Source: Actinomycetota bacterium (GTDB taxonomy: Bacteria; Actinomycetota; Acidimicrobiia; Acidimicrobiales; JAMDDE01). From it: a DNA stretch of 34,037 bases. The notes beneath the pieces are model-generated. The model did no database searches. It worked only from the letters and a program-made list of their open reading frames with translations, and was not told the DNA's origin. The DNA is taken from assembly GCA_023489235.1 (NCBI GenBank), contig JAMDDE010000020.1, positions 38,374-72,410 of the forward strand, given 5' to 3'. The translations under genes and the position numbers were made by a program. Numbering within the stretch: the stretch's first letter is position 1; each line of letters starts with the position of its first letter. Below, in pieces: positions 8,786-16,424 of the stretch.

Positions 8786-10129
8786 CTAACTAGCACGAGC
8801 GGCCATCAACTTGCGAGTGGCGAGACCCTCGAAGAAGGCATCCACTCGGTTCTTCAGCTGAGCCTCCGAAACCACCCGAGGATCCATGTGGTCGGAGTCG
8901 AGCAGCAATGTACCTACGTCTGCATCTTTCATTACTGCCAACCTGTTGTCTGCCAGTCCAGTAGAGACTGTCCGGCAGGACTTGATGGCATGGTAGACGA
9001 CACCATCGATACCATAAGGTCCCACCATGTCCACCAGCATCTTGTCCGAGTAGAACATGGAGTCCATCGCATCCCTCACCGTAATGAGCACACCTTCAGC
9101 CAGACTCTCCAGCGGATTGTCCAGATCGTACTCGAATCCGGTGTTCGTACCCCCAGAGGCGAACCACAGATAGCTGGAGCCCACGAACTCACCGCCCCAC
9201 TCGCTGAACATCTCCCCGAACCGCCTGAATATCGGATAGCAGGGCACTCCTACGAAAACCAGCCGGTACTTCTCCTCATGAAGCGTGCCGATACCGTTAG
9301 CAGCCTTATACTCGAGCTCCTCCACCAAATCTTCGAAGTACTCAGCTCCTTCCTTACGCCCTCTGAACCCATTGGCAACGCCCAAGTAGACGGTCCCATC
9401 GGTCACTGCATTGTAAAGAGCTGGGACAGCTTTGTTCAGTTCGACTACTCGCTTGAACCCTACGCTAAGCCTATTGGCGTAGTCCATGTTCTCCCGCAGC
9501 TTGTCTATGTCGAACCTCTTGCCGGTCACCCCTTCGAGAACATTGATGAGCTCCCTCAACTGGCCTTCGACATAGAGACGATCATTCTCGAAGTCTTCAT
9601 TACCTCTCCAGGTTTGCTTGCCTTCTGCGCGAGTACCAGGCACGTCAAGGGTGAAGATAGGTATGTTGTACATCCTCTCCCATATCTCCGCCCATTTGAT
9701 ATAGGTATTACAGGCATTGGTGTAAACAGCAACCGCAGGTCGAGGTATGCGACCCATAGGATGCTCGCCATGTCGCATCTGCAAGCCAACATCTGCCTTG
9801 ACATAACCGCATACGTCAGAGGCATAGCCATAGTCTTCGGCATCGGCTATGTAGGACTCCGACACATGCCTGACCGCCGTCTGTAGACCATTTATCTCAG
9901 GGAACACCGTGTGCAAGTCAAAAGAGCGCAACAGCTCTGCAAGGCTTCCCATCACGAACACGTAGGCAGACTTCTCGCCCCTCTCTTCCGAGGTAGTCAG
10001 TTCCTTGTACCACTCACGAAAAAGACGGTTGCCTTCCTTGTTCCCCCGACCAACTATAGAGTCAGCACCATCATGGCCTGTCGATGCGGACTGATTCACA
10101 CTCTGCTCACTGCTCATTGCAACCTCCAT
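8786..10129 (-). CDS. bzdO: Class I benzoyl-CoA reductase catalytic subunit, BzdO/BcrB type
   Basis: The protein is 447 aa of the 2-hydroxyacyl-CoA dehydratase/BcrB superfamily. After a disordered leader of about 30 residues come stretches I associate with BcrB/Bzd[49 protein letters not shown] and [17 protein letters not shown]. Later follow VGVPCYP and [10 protein letters not shown]. The cysteines in these blocks are candidate [4Fe-4S] ligands. With BzdN it would form the site where benzoyl-CoA (or a substituted analogue) is reduced to a cyclic dienoyl-CoA. Two starts are possible: ATG 10129 (GGGGGAG 7 bases upstream) and ATG 10117 (GGAGG 6 bases upstream). The substrate cannot be read from sequence alone; methyl- or hydroxybenzoyl-CoA are alternatives. 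Confidence 0.85.
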   Translation of the reverse strand: MEVAMSSEQSVNQSASTGHDGADSIVGRGNKEGNRLFREWYKELTTSEERGEKSAYVFVMGSLAELLRSFDLHTVFPEINGLQTAVRHVSESYIADAEDYGYASDVCGYVKADVGLQMRHGEHPMGRIPRPAVAVYTNACNTYIKWAEIWERMYNIPIFTLDVPGTRAEGKQTWRGNEDFENDRLYVEGQLRELINVLEGVTGKRFDIDKLRENMDYANRLSVGFKRVVELNKAVPALYNAVTDGTVYLGVANGFRGRKEGAEYFEDLVEELEYKAANGIGTLHEEKYRLVFVGVPCYPIFRRFGEMFSEWGGEFVGSSYLWFASGGTNTGFEYDLDNPLESLAEGVLITVRDAMDSMFYSDKMLVDMVGPYGIDGVVYHAIKSCRTVSTGLADNRLAVMKDADVGTLLLDSDHMDPRVVSEAQLKNRVDAFFEGLATRKLMAARAS

Positions 10130-10146
10130 CTCTCAACTCCCCCCTC

Positions 10147-11313
10147 TCACACGAAGAGAAGGTTTTCTATGAACGTCTCCAACTGAATTTGCAAGTTGTC
10201 GAAGCTAGTCATGGACTCCTCGAACTCGCTGACGAAGTAGGGAATTCCCTCCTCGTCGAGCGCCTTGATGTACGCCACCTGCTCATCAAGGCCTGGCTCG
10301 CACATCTTGGCTGCAGTGATAATTGCCGCATCCGCCCCGGAGTTCCTTATCCGCTCCAAGAGCATCTTCTCCTTGGGCTTGCGCAGATCATGCTGAACCG
10401 GGCTGTAACTGGAGTGCTCCAGGTATGCATTAGCCAAGTTGGCCAATGGATCGCCCTCCAAGGGCACGTCTTCAGTAATCCAACGCAACCCTATCAAGAG
10501 GTCATCATCGACTATATAGGATGACTGGCCTATGGTATTCAAAAGATCCAAGGGGGGTTGTTCGCAAAATCCACCTTCGAAAACTAGTCGCATCCGATCC
10601 TGTGGCTGGAGATCACGCTTGCCGACAAGATCCAGAGCATACCTGAGTAGCTCGTTATGCTCCTCTCTGGGCACCATCCCGCCTACCGCCATCAATGCAT
10701 ACGCCTCGTCCACTGCCAAAAGCCACGGGGTGTCCCGCCTGATGGCGTACATCTCTCTCAACAACCGCCTATTCTCGTTGAAGATAGCTATTGCTGACCG
10801 CAGATCCTCATCGGTGATCCTTCGTCCAGCCACATCCTCTACTCCCCTCTTCAGTCGGTCATACTCACCGCGTAAGTATGACTGGGCATAAGCAGAGTTG
10901 GCATTTTGGGGAAGATATAGGATCTCGCAAGGGTAGTCGAAGTTCCTTCCGTATACGGCAGCAAGATTCCTCGCGGAATCGCATATTGGATGCGAAACGA
11001 ACATGTCCAGTACGACCTTCTCGGTCAAGGATAGTTCCAAGGAGGTCTTCACGATGGAGCACAGATAACCCCCGAAGTGAGCATCTGCTCCCCTTGCCTC
11101 GAAAGAACCGCCGCGTATGAGGAGAGGAAGCATCCCTGCTGCTGCCACGATCTCCTCTGGGAAGTAAACCTGGAAATGGCCTACTACCTTACCGCCATCC
11201 TCACGCCAGCGTTTGACCGTAGGATAGTCTACGTCTTCCACGAGGTCACGGCAGTATTGAATAACCCCCTCTATCGGCAGTCCCTGCCAACCTTCCATTA
11301 CACGAACAGCCAT
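10147..11313 (-). CDS. bzdN: Class I benzoyl-CoA reductase catalytic subunit, BzdN/BcrC type
   Basis: From the ATG at 11313 the protein is 388 aa, the usual BcrC/BzdN size. The track starts at a GTG (11367), but the extra 18 residues look unlike the family and GAGG sits 6 bases before 11313, so I prefer the shorter form. Diagnostic blocks are FPEEIVAAAGMLPLLIRGG, HFGGYLCSIVK, SHPICDSARNL, GGFCEQPPLDLLNTIGQ followed by IVDDDLLIG, and AAKMCEPGLDEQ. The CEQPPL and IVDDD pair is, to my knowledge, characteristic of benzoyl-CoA reductase subunits and not of lactyl- or hydroxyglutaryl-CoA dehydratases. It is the first gene of the bzdNOPQ set, 17 bases ahead of bzdO, behind a 640-base non-coding region with a promoter. 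Confidence 0.87.
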   Translation of the reverse strand: MAVRVMEGWQGLPIEGVIQYCRDLVEDVDYPTVKRWREDGGKVVGHFQVYFPEEIVAAAGMLPLLIRGGSFEARGADAHFGGYLCSIVKTSLELSLTEKVVLDMFVSHPICDSARNLAAVYGRNFDYPCEILYLPQNANSAYAQSYLRGEYDRLKRGVEDVAGRRITDEDLRSAIAIFNENRRLLREMYAIRRDTPWLLAVDEAYALMAVGGMVPREEHNELLRYALDLVGKRDLQPQDRMRLVFEGGFCEQPPLDLLNTIGQSSYIVDDDLLIGLRWITEDVPLEGDPLANLANAYLEHSSYSPVQHDLRKPKEKMLLERIRNSGADAAIITAAKMCEPGLDEQVAYIKALDEEGIPYFVSEFEESMTSFDNLQIQLETFIENLLFV

Positions 11314-11448
11314 AGCAACCTCACGCTCTTTCTCTCTAATCCACCTGGTACACTCCCAGGACTGCACCCACCCCCTGGATAGTTAGACGGTAAAAGCCTC
11401 GGCACATCCGGTCCTGGCTACCGGCTATCTCTCCAATGGAGTTTAATC

Positions 11449-11464
11449 TACCAACTGTTCAGTA
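11449..11464. promoter_or_regulatory. Operator-like dyad downstream of the bzdN -10 box
   Basis: TACCAACTGTTCAGTA resembles one orientation of the 72-bp-array dyad (TACCG...CAGTA) but has a spacer one base shorter. A related TTACT-N7-AGTAA dyad lies upstream of the -35 box at 11515-11531. Control of bzdN by the neighbouring TetR is therefore plausible but unproven. Confidence 0.35.
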
Positions 11465-11469
11465 AGACT

Positions 11470-11498
11470 ATGTTACACCACTCTTACTCAAGTTGCAA
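11470..11498 (-). promoter_or_regulatory. Candidate sigma-70-like promoter for bzdNOPQ
   Basis: On the minus strand TTGCAA (11493-11498) and TAACAT (11470-11475) are separated by 17 bases. The predicted transcript start lies near 11463, giving a leader of about 150 bases before bzdN. Two inverted repeats flank the promoter: TTACT-N7-AGTAA at 11515-11531 and TACC-N7-CAGTA at 11449-11464. The second overlaps the start region and resembles the dyad in the array before tetR. Confidence 0.5.
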
Positions 11499-11617
11499 CA
11501 GCTTCAAACGTTTCTTACTGGAAGATAGTAAACAAACTCATTTACCAGGCAATTCACATTCCTGAAGGAGAGAGGGAAGGTCGCCTACACCTGGATGTTC
11601 CATCTTCCAAACCACAT

Positions 11618-11706
11618 TACCCAACTGAAGAGACACTACCCAACTGAAGAAGGGGATAGAAAGTTCACAACTACCTGAAGGAGAAGTTCACAACTACCTG
11701 AAGGAA
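11618..11706. repeat. Two adjacent short direct-repeat pairs
   Basis: TACCCAACTGAAGA occurs at 11618 and 11637 (19-base period). AAGTTCACAACTACCTGAAGGA occurs in two copies starting at 11661 and 11684 (23-base period). The pairs lie next to each other in non-coding DNA and look like local slippage duplications. Confidence 0.8.
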
Positions 11707-11864
11707 AGCCATAGTGCAATGAGCAAAGGAGCGCGACAACTCACAAGAGGGGCATGTTCTCGAGGAAGAGGTCGAAAAGCACATGCGTTTAAAAAAAATA
11801 GTGATCTGAGTCATGCCCTCCAACAACAGGTCGAGGAGGCAAAGACAAAATGAAGGGATGGTCG

Positions 11865-11901
11865 TGGGAGAGTCCTCCTCTGGACCAAGAGAACTCTCCC
11901 A
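11865..11901 (-). terminator. Stem-loop downstream of paaK
   Basis: TGGGAGAGT and ACTCTCCCA form a perfect 9-bp stem around 19 bases, with an internal GTCC/GGAC pair. On the minus strand a mixed T-rich run (TTCATTTTGTC) follows. It is a candidate terminator of the paaK transcript. Confidence 0.5.
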
Positions 11902-11943
11902 TCCCCGCACATCCTAGATCACTTCCCCGGAAGTTTTGCTCAG

Positions 11944-12021
11944 GGAAGCTTGCTCTGTCGGTCACCAAATGCCAATGCCACTCATCCCCTAGTCAAGTGC
12001 GCATTGCTCAGACAAGCTTCC
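11944..12021 (-). terminator. Long-range hairpin spanning the paaK stop codon
   Basis: GGAAGCTTG (11944-11952) and CAAGCTTCC (12013-12021) are exact complements. Beyond a one-base bulge the pairing extends by four bases. The upstream arm lies in the last codons and stop of paaK, like the arrangement at bzdQ. Confidence 0.4.
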
Positions 12022-13351
12022 GTTTGTCCACCACTCGTTGAGCTTTTCCTCCCTCTGAACGGGGCAGCTTACCCGGTTCGAGTAGGGTAACCTTCGCTGA
12101 AACCCCCACGTTCTCTCGAATGGAGCGCTGGGTGCGATCACGGACCCTGCGAAGCAGGTGATCAGCCTCCACGATCTCATCGGAGAGGAACTCAGCCGCT
12201 ACCTTGTGAAAGGCGTCCTCGGACAACTCTACCTCTACTTCTAGTTCGTCCAAGGTGCCGGTACGATCCACCAGGAGTCTGTAGTATGGGGCCAACTCGT
12301 CTATTCCGCCAAAAGCAGCCTCTATCTGGCTCGGGTAGACATTGATTCCCCTTATGATGAGCATATCGTCAGTTCTACCCTTGACCATGGCCATTCTTGT
12401 AAGAGTACGACCACAGCTGCATGCAGAGTGGTTCAGACTAGTGATGTCCCCGGTCCAATAACGAATCAAGGGAAGAGCTTCCTTGGTGAGAGTAGTGATC
12501 ACCAATACGCCTTCTTCGCCATCGGGTAACTGTTCTCCAGTATCTGGATCCACGATCTCGGCAAGAAAGTGATCCTCGTTGATATGAGAGCCAGAACGCT
12601 CCTCGACGCACTCGAAGGATACCCCGGGACCGATAATCTCTGAAAGCCCGTACACATTTACGCTTTTTACTCCAAGACGGCTATCTATCTCGGCGCGCAT
12701 AGTCTCTGTCCACGGTTCGGCTCCCACCAAGGCATACCGCAGAGGGATGTCCTCCGGGTCCACTCCTTGTCGTGCAAACTCAGTAGCAATGGTAAGAGCA
12801 TAGCTAGGAGTGCAAGAAAGTACTTGCGCGCCGAAGTCAACCATCAACATGACCTGACGTTCGGTCATTCCCGTGGAGGCAGGGACTACTACCATACCTA
12901 GGCTCTCACCACCAGCGTGGAAGCCCAAGCCACCCGTAAAGAGCCCATAGCCATAAGCGTTGTGCAGTATCATGCCTGGTTCTGCACCACCACCGGCAAG
13001 AGCTCGAGCACATACCTTCCCGAACAGCTCCAAATCTGCACGGGTGTACCCTACGACAGTGGGTTTGCCAGTAGTCCCCGAGGAGGCATGTATCCTGGCT
13101 AGCTCCTTTGTACTCCTAGCGAACAGACCGAACGGATAGGTGTCCCTGAGGTCGGTCTTCTTGGTGAACGGTAACTTGGACAGGTCGGAAACGCTGTGGA
13201 TATCACTGGGCTTGATGCCCGCTTCTTCCAGCCGTTCCCGCATAGGAGCAACCTGTTCATACACCCTGGACACCATCTCATGCAGTCGTGCAGACTGTAG
13301 TTCGATCATTGCCTCTCGACTCATTGTTTCAACATCAGGTTCGAATATCAC
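12008..13351 (-). CDS. paaK: Phenylacetate-CoA ligase family protein (aryl-CoA ligase)
   Basis: The protein is 447 aa, close to the usual PaaK length. It activates an aromatic acid with ATP and CoA to the acyl-CoA through an acyl-adenylate. Motifs in order: the ATP-binding loop SSGTTGKPTVVGYT; NVYGLSEIIGPGVSFEC; the YWTGDIT segment; the hinge region MVKGRTDDMLIIRGINVYPSQIE; and the C-terminal lysine region SEGGKAQRVVDKRK. The GTG start has AGGAGG about 9 bases upstream and overlaps the prpF stop by four bases (GTGA). Substrates in this family include phenylacetate, indoleacetate and other aryl acetates. Given HCR and BCR neighbours, a benzoate-type or arylacetate substrate is possible; sequence does not decide. 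Confidence 0.88.
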   Translation of the reverse strand: MIFEPDVETMSREAMIELQSARLHEMVSRVYEQVAPMRERLEEAGIKPSDIHSVSDLSKLPFTKKTDLRDTYPFGLFARSTKELARIHASSGTTGKPTVVGYTRADLELFGKVCARALAGGGAEPGMILHNAYGYGLFTGGLGFHAGGESLGMVVVPASTGMTERQVMLMVDFGAQVLSCTPSYALTIATEFARQGVDPEDIPLRYALVGAEPWTETMRAEIDSRLGVKSVNVYGLSEIIGPGVSFECVEERSGSHINEDHFLAEIVDPDTGEQLPDGEEGVLVITTLTKEALPLIRYWTGDITSLNHSACSCGRTLTRMAMVKGRTDDMLIIRGINVYPSQIEAAFGGIDELAPYYRLLVDRTGTLDELEVEVELSEDAFHKVAAEFLSDEIVEADHLLRRVRDRTQRSIRENVGVSAKVTLLEPGKLPRSEGGKAQRVVDKRKLV

Positions 13352-14535
13352 CTTTGTGCCCCTCCTGTGAACACTTTGGACGCCCTGACGAACGCCTTTC
13401 CCTCCATCAGCTTTCGAGCAGTTCTTGTGTAAGCAGCCTTTTGTACAACAAGACCTCCTGCTTCATCCATCGAGACATTAGCCATGACCACATTTCGACC
13501 GGTAGGATGGCCTATGCGAACCTCCTCTGCACTGCCATCGCCCAGGTAGGCGAGAGTTCCTGGCAATTTAGCTGCTACGGCAACGGTTACACTGGCTGTA
13601 CCAGGAAAGGCTTTGTGCAGGGCTAGAGGTTGGCCTCCAATCACCTGAGCAACGAAATCTATCTCCTCCATTCTTACCTGGCCGTCACCGACCACCGTTG
13701 AATAACTGTGAGCATCCTCCAAGAGCACCGGGATAGGGACCAAGCCCCCTTCGGGAACGCCCAACATACGTGCTACTGCTCGTTGCAAGGAGTCCACCTT
13801 GGCAATTTGGGTATCAGAGGGGAAGGAGGGGATCTCTCCTGGCTCGAACCCAAGATCGGATGCCCTTGCCAGTACACACAAGTTGGCAATGTCCACAATG
13901 GAAACCGGCACCGTACCGACCAGAGGAACATCGACCTCGTCTACGGTCGAGCCCGTTGGCAAAAGCTTACCGGTAACGGATCCAACTGTTTCTCGGTAAT
14001 CGAGCAGTATCTCAGCTCCTGTACCAGGGACTCCATCAACTTGGCAGTCCCCTTCTACAAGTGGCCTGCCCTCCGCTACAGGCACAGTAGCCACGAACAC
14101 CTTGTGGGTATTGGTATTGTGAACTCTCACCGTGGTCAATGGCGATACTGGATCCACATAACCATGCTCAATGGCGTACACCCCTACTGCAGCCGATATG
14201 TTGCCACAGTTCATATCGGTATTTACCTGTGCCTTGGTTATACTTACCTGTGCAAACGTATAGTCTAGGTCGGCATCCTCGATACTTGGAGGCCCAATCA
14301 TGGCAACCTTGCTAGTAAGCAAGTCCGCGCCCCCAAGCCCATCTATCTGGCGAGGATCAGGACTCCCCATGAGAGCAAGCAAGAACTGCTCCAGTTCTGC
14401 CTCATCGCTCGGCAAAGCCAGCCTAGGGAGGAACACTCCCTTGGAGGTACCACCTCGTATGATTGCACAATCAACGGCTAAGAGCTCCCCCTCTCGTGAA
14501 AGAGAAGGGGAGCTCCCTTCAGTTGCTGGCCGCAT
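13348..14535 (-). CDS. prpF: PrpF-family isomerase/tautomerase
   Basis: This is a PrpF-fold protein (395 aa from ATG 14535). The family moves double bonds or protons in unsaturated di- and tricarboxylates: 2-methylaconitate isomerase, 3-methylitaconate isomerase, 4-oxalomesaconate tautomerase. Visible motifs are IIRGGTSKGVFL near the N-terminus, QIDGLGGADLLTSKVAMI, the conserved DMNCGNISAAVGVYAIE with its cysteine, and HPTGRNVVMANV near the end. The track's TTG at 14541 is less likely than the ATG at 14535, two bases after the thiolase stop. About 20 extra N-terminal residues precede the family domain and their DNA forms a strong hairpin. Partner genes could be the LeuCD-type pair and HMGL enzyme elsewhere in the window. 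Confidence 0.85.
   Translation of the reverse strand: MRPATEGSSPSLSREGELLAVDCAIIRGGTSKGVFLPRLALPSDEAELEQFLLALMGSPDPRQIDGLGGADLLTSKVAMIGPPSIEDADLDYTFAQVSITKAQVNTDMNCGNISAAVGVYAIEHGYVDPVSPLTTVRVHNTNTHKVFVATVPVAEGRPLVEGDCQVDGVPGTGAEILLDYRETVGSVTGKLLPTGSTVDEVDVPLVGTVPVSIVDIANLCVLARASDLGFEPGEIPSFPSDTQIAKVDSLQRAVARMLGVPEGGLVPIPVLLEDAHSYSTVVGDGQVRMEEIDFVAQVIGGQPLALHKAFPGTASVTVAVAAKLPGTLAYLGDGSAEEVRIGHPTGRNVVMANVSMDEAGGLVVQKAAYTRTARKLMEGKAFVRASKVFTGGAQR
14482..14515 (-). other. Stem-loop in the first codons of prpF
   Basis: GAGCTCCCC and GGGGAGCTC pair perfectly; with one mismatch the stem reaches 14 bp around GTGAAA. It begins about 20 bases after the prpF ATG and about 25 after the thiolase stop. 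It may attenuate translation of prpF or reflect an old intergenic hairpin absorbed into the frame. Confidence 0.55.
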
Positions 14536-14537
14536 GA

Positions 14538-15680
14538 TCAAGCCACAAGGATATTGACCGTGCAGGCAGTGCCTTCTACGCCTTGTGCTTTCCCGCCTCG
14601 GCAGTGCGCCACCCCTACTTTCGCATTTTGAATTTGGCGTTCGCCTGCCTCTCCTCGGAGTTGCTTGACCAACTCCACTACTTGGGCAACACCAGTGGCG
14701 CCAAGGGGATGACCCTTGCCCAAAAGACCGCCGGAGGCATTGACCGGGAAGGAACCGTTGATATCCATCTCTCCCTTCCCTACTCTGGCCACATACTCAC
14801 CGTGGGGCACAAGACCCATTCCTTCCACCCGGAGGGCCTCGGCAATGCTGAAGCAGTCATGCACCTCAGCAAAGTCGATGTCGCCTGGGCCTACTCCCGA
14901 TTGCTCATAAGCTGTTTGAGCAGTTCGCCACGTGAGGTCCTCCACGGTCATATCGGCTAGACCCACCTCGGTACGACCACTCTTCAAAGCGGTGCCAGCT
15001 AGCTTGATAGCCCTACTGCTCCCTAGTTGATGGAGCTTCGCCTTGCTCACCATGACCACAGCTGCAGCACCATCACTAACTGGGGCACACTCGTGCAGGT
15101 GGAGTGGATCGGCTATCAAACGCCCTTGCATGACCTCTTCCAGAGTAACCGGCTTCTTGAAGTGAGAGAGAGGGTTCATGGCCGCGTTCTTCTTGTTCTT
15201 CACGGCTATCTGAGCAATTTGCTCAGAGGTAACCCCGTATTGAACCATGTAACGCTGGGCTCTCATGGCATAGATGCCCGGCATGGTCAGCCCTATCTGA
15301 GCCTCCACGTCACTAGGATCGGGAGCAAAAGCTCCTCTGAACAAATTGGTCAAATGCTCGACGCCTAACGCTAGGACGATGTCGTAGGCACCAGCTCGAA
15401 GAGCCATGGCTGCATCCCATATTGCAGTAGATCCCGACGAACACGCATTCTCTACGTTGTCAATTGGGATACCCGACAACCCCGCTGCATAAAGAGCACG
15501 CTGTCCCATAGCCATACCTTGGTATACATGGCCAACCCATGCAGCCTCTATGTCTTGCCGACTAACTCCTGCATCGGCAAGAGCTAAATTAACCGCCTCT
15601 GCACCCAGATCAGCAGCGGTCTTGTCCGGATGCTTGCCAAATGGCGTCATCCCAATACCTAATACATATACTTCTTCCAT
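14538..15680 (-). CDS. Thiolase of the SCP2/BbsB type
   Basis: The 380-aa protein is a thiolase-fold enzyme. The nucleophile is Cys80 in ENACSSGS. Other active-site blocks are EVHDCFSIAEAL, GHPLGATG and AHCRGG. Thiolases of this class cleave beta-keto acyl-CoA with CoA and often need a small DUF35 OB-fold partner, as in BbsA/BbsB of benzylsuccinate beta-oxidation; such a partner lies directly upstream here. With the neighbouring hydratase and dehydrogenase it completes a beta-oxidation turn. Candidate roles are release of acetyl-CoA from an aryl-beta-ketopropionyl-CoA or of succinyl-CoA from an aroylsuccinyl-CoA. GGGAG lies 7-8 bases before the ATG. Confidence 0.88.
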   Translation of the reverse strand: MEEVYVLGIGMTPFGKHPDKTAADLGAEAVNLALADAGVSRQDIEAAWVGHVYQGMAMGQRALYAAGLSGIPIDNVENACSSGSTAIWDAAMALRAGAYDIVLALGVEHLTNLFRGAFAPDPSDVEAQIGLTMPGIYAMRAQRYMVQYGVTSEQIAQIAVKNKKNAAMNPLSHFKKPVTLEEVMQGRLIADPLHLHECAPVSDGAAAVVMVSKAKLHQLGSSRAIKLAGTALKSGRTEVGLADMTVEDLTWRTAQTAYEQSGVGPGDIDFAEVHDCFSIAEALRVEGMGLVPHGEYVARVGKGEMDINGSFPVNASGGLLGKGHPLGATGVAQVVELVKQLRGEAGERQIQNAKVGVAHCRGGKAQGVEGTACTVNILVA

Positions 15681-15824
15681 TGCCTATACTCCCTTCAACA
15701 AGGCCATTCAAAGAATTGACGCCTCCCTGGAAAACCTCCAAAGGAAACCTCGCACCTTTCATCACTCGCATCAACATCCATCCAACAACAACACAGCCCC
15801 TACCCTCTCAATCTCTCCGGAGGG

Positions 15825-15906
15825 ATCGAGACTGGCCCACGCCTGGGGTCGACCCCCACCGACTGGTGGTGTCACAATCTGGCATGGGGAATCGAGACTG
15901 GCTCAC
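15825..15906. repeat. 16-bp direct repeat flanking the end of the DUF35 gene
   Basis: ATCGAGACTGGCCCAC at 15825 and ATCGAGACTGGCTCAC at 15891 differ by one base. The second copy lies in the last codons of the DUF35 gene and the first in the gap before the thiolase. Between them is the perfect palindrome GGGGTCGACCCC. The pattern suggests a local duplication of the gene's 3' end. Confidence 0.7.
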
Positions 15907-16270
15907 CATTTTCCACTCTGGGGCCGGATCCCATGACAATGTCCACCTGACTGCCTATGGGGGGCGGCTCCTCTCCGTCATATGGCATCAATACCCGTAC
16001 CTGTTCGGGAAAGTCCACATAGACAAGAATGTAGGGGGTCTTGAACTCGGGAGTTGACTGCCTCACCACCGTAAAGGTGTAGACGGTTCCCTCGCTAGCG
16101 AGCAAGATGTCGTCCAGTGGACTACTTCCATCAGCTGGGCAAATGCTTCGGGGAGGTTGGAACACCCCTCCACAAGTCGGGCATTTGCTAGCCCGCAGAC
16201 GTACCTTGCCATCCTCGATTACATAGTTGACCACCTTCTCGGGGGCTTCCGCCTCATCTACCTTGGTCAT
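15872..16270 (-). CDS. DUF35 OB-fold protein with zinc-ribbon remnant (thiolase partner, BbsA-like)
   Basis: The protein is 132 aa. An N-terminal rubredoxin-like zinc ribbon (SKCPTCGGVFQPPRSICPADG) precedes an OB-fold domain (EGTVYTFTVVRQSTPEFKTPYILVYVDF, then GSQVDIV). In the family the ribbon normally has four cysteines; here Cys30, Cys33 and Cys44 are present but the fourth position is Asp47, so zinc binding may use aspartate or be weakened. These proteins bind CoA-thioester substrates next to SCP2-type thiolases, and the thiolase is the next gene, 191 bases downstream. AAGGAGGAG precedes the ATG closely. It probably forms a complex with the thiolase. Confidence 0.87.
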   Translation of the reverse strand: MTKVDEAEAPEKVVNYVIEDGKVRLRASKCPTCGGVFQPPRSICPADGSSPLDDILLASEGTVYTFTVVRQSTPEFKTPYILVYVDFPEQVRVLMPYDGEEPPPIGSQVDIVMGSGPRVENGEPVSIPHARL

Positions 16271-16362
16271 TGCACTCCTCCTTAATCAATAATGTCTATA
16301 CAACAACTACTCTTCACAGCAGAGATCCTTAGACGAACAACCTGACAACCTTGCGTGGTCAC

Positions 16363-16424
16363 TGAGGACGGTAGATCGCTCACCAACAGAGGCTCTCCGT
16401 CAAACATCCCTTGGACCGTCCTCA
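16363..16424 (-). terminator. 10-bp inverted repeat whose stem contains the SDR stop codon
   Basis: TGAGGACGGT (16363-16372) and ACCGTCCTCA (16415-16424) are exact complements separated by 42 bases. The TGA stop of the SDR gene is in the stem. It lies between the SDR and DUF35 genes and could end or stabilise the upstream transcript. Confidence 0.5.

Larger units (their letters stand above)
11368..12007. other. 640-base non-coding region between paaK and bzdN
   Basis: No believable coding sequence is present; the 79-aa minus ORF at 11671-11910 is low-complexity and lacks a ribosome-binding site. The region holds the bzdN promoter and dyads (11449-11531), two short direct-repeat pairs (11618-11706) and two hairpins after paaK (11865-11901 and 11944-12021). 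A CCGGT-N7-ACCGG dyad lies at 11408-11424 in the predicted bzdN leader. Confidence 0.6.

Noticed and set aside
8780-9886. 368-aa plus-strand ORF
   Set aside because: It is antisense to bzdO, has no recognisable domain, and its length follows from codon bias on the other strand.
7123-11367. Lactyl- or hydroxyglutaryl-CoA dehydratase with activator
   Set aside because: Those systems use one homodimeric activator. Two distinct activases and BcrC/BcrB-like blocks favour benzoyl-CoA reductase.
11671-11910. 79-aa minus-strand ORF as a small gene
   Set aside because: No ribosome-binding site, skewed composition, and it overlaps repeats and a hairpin.
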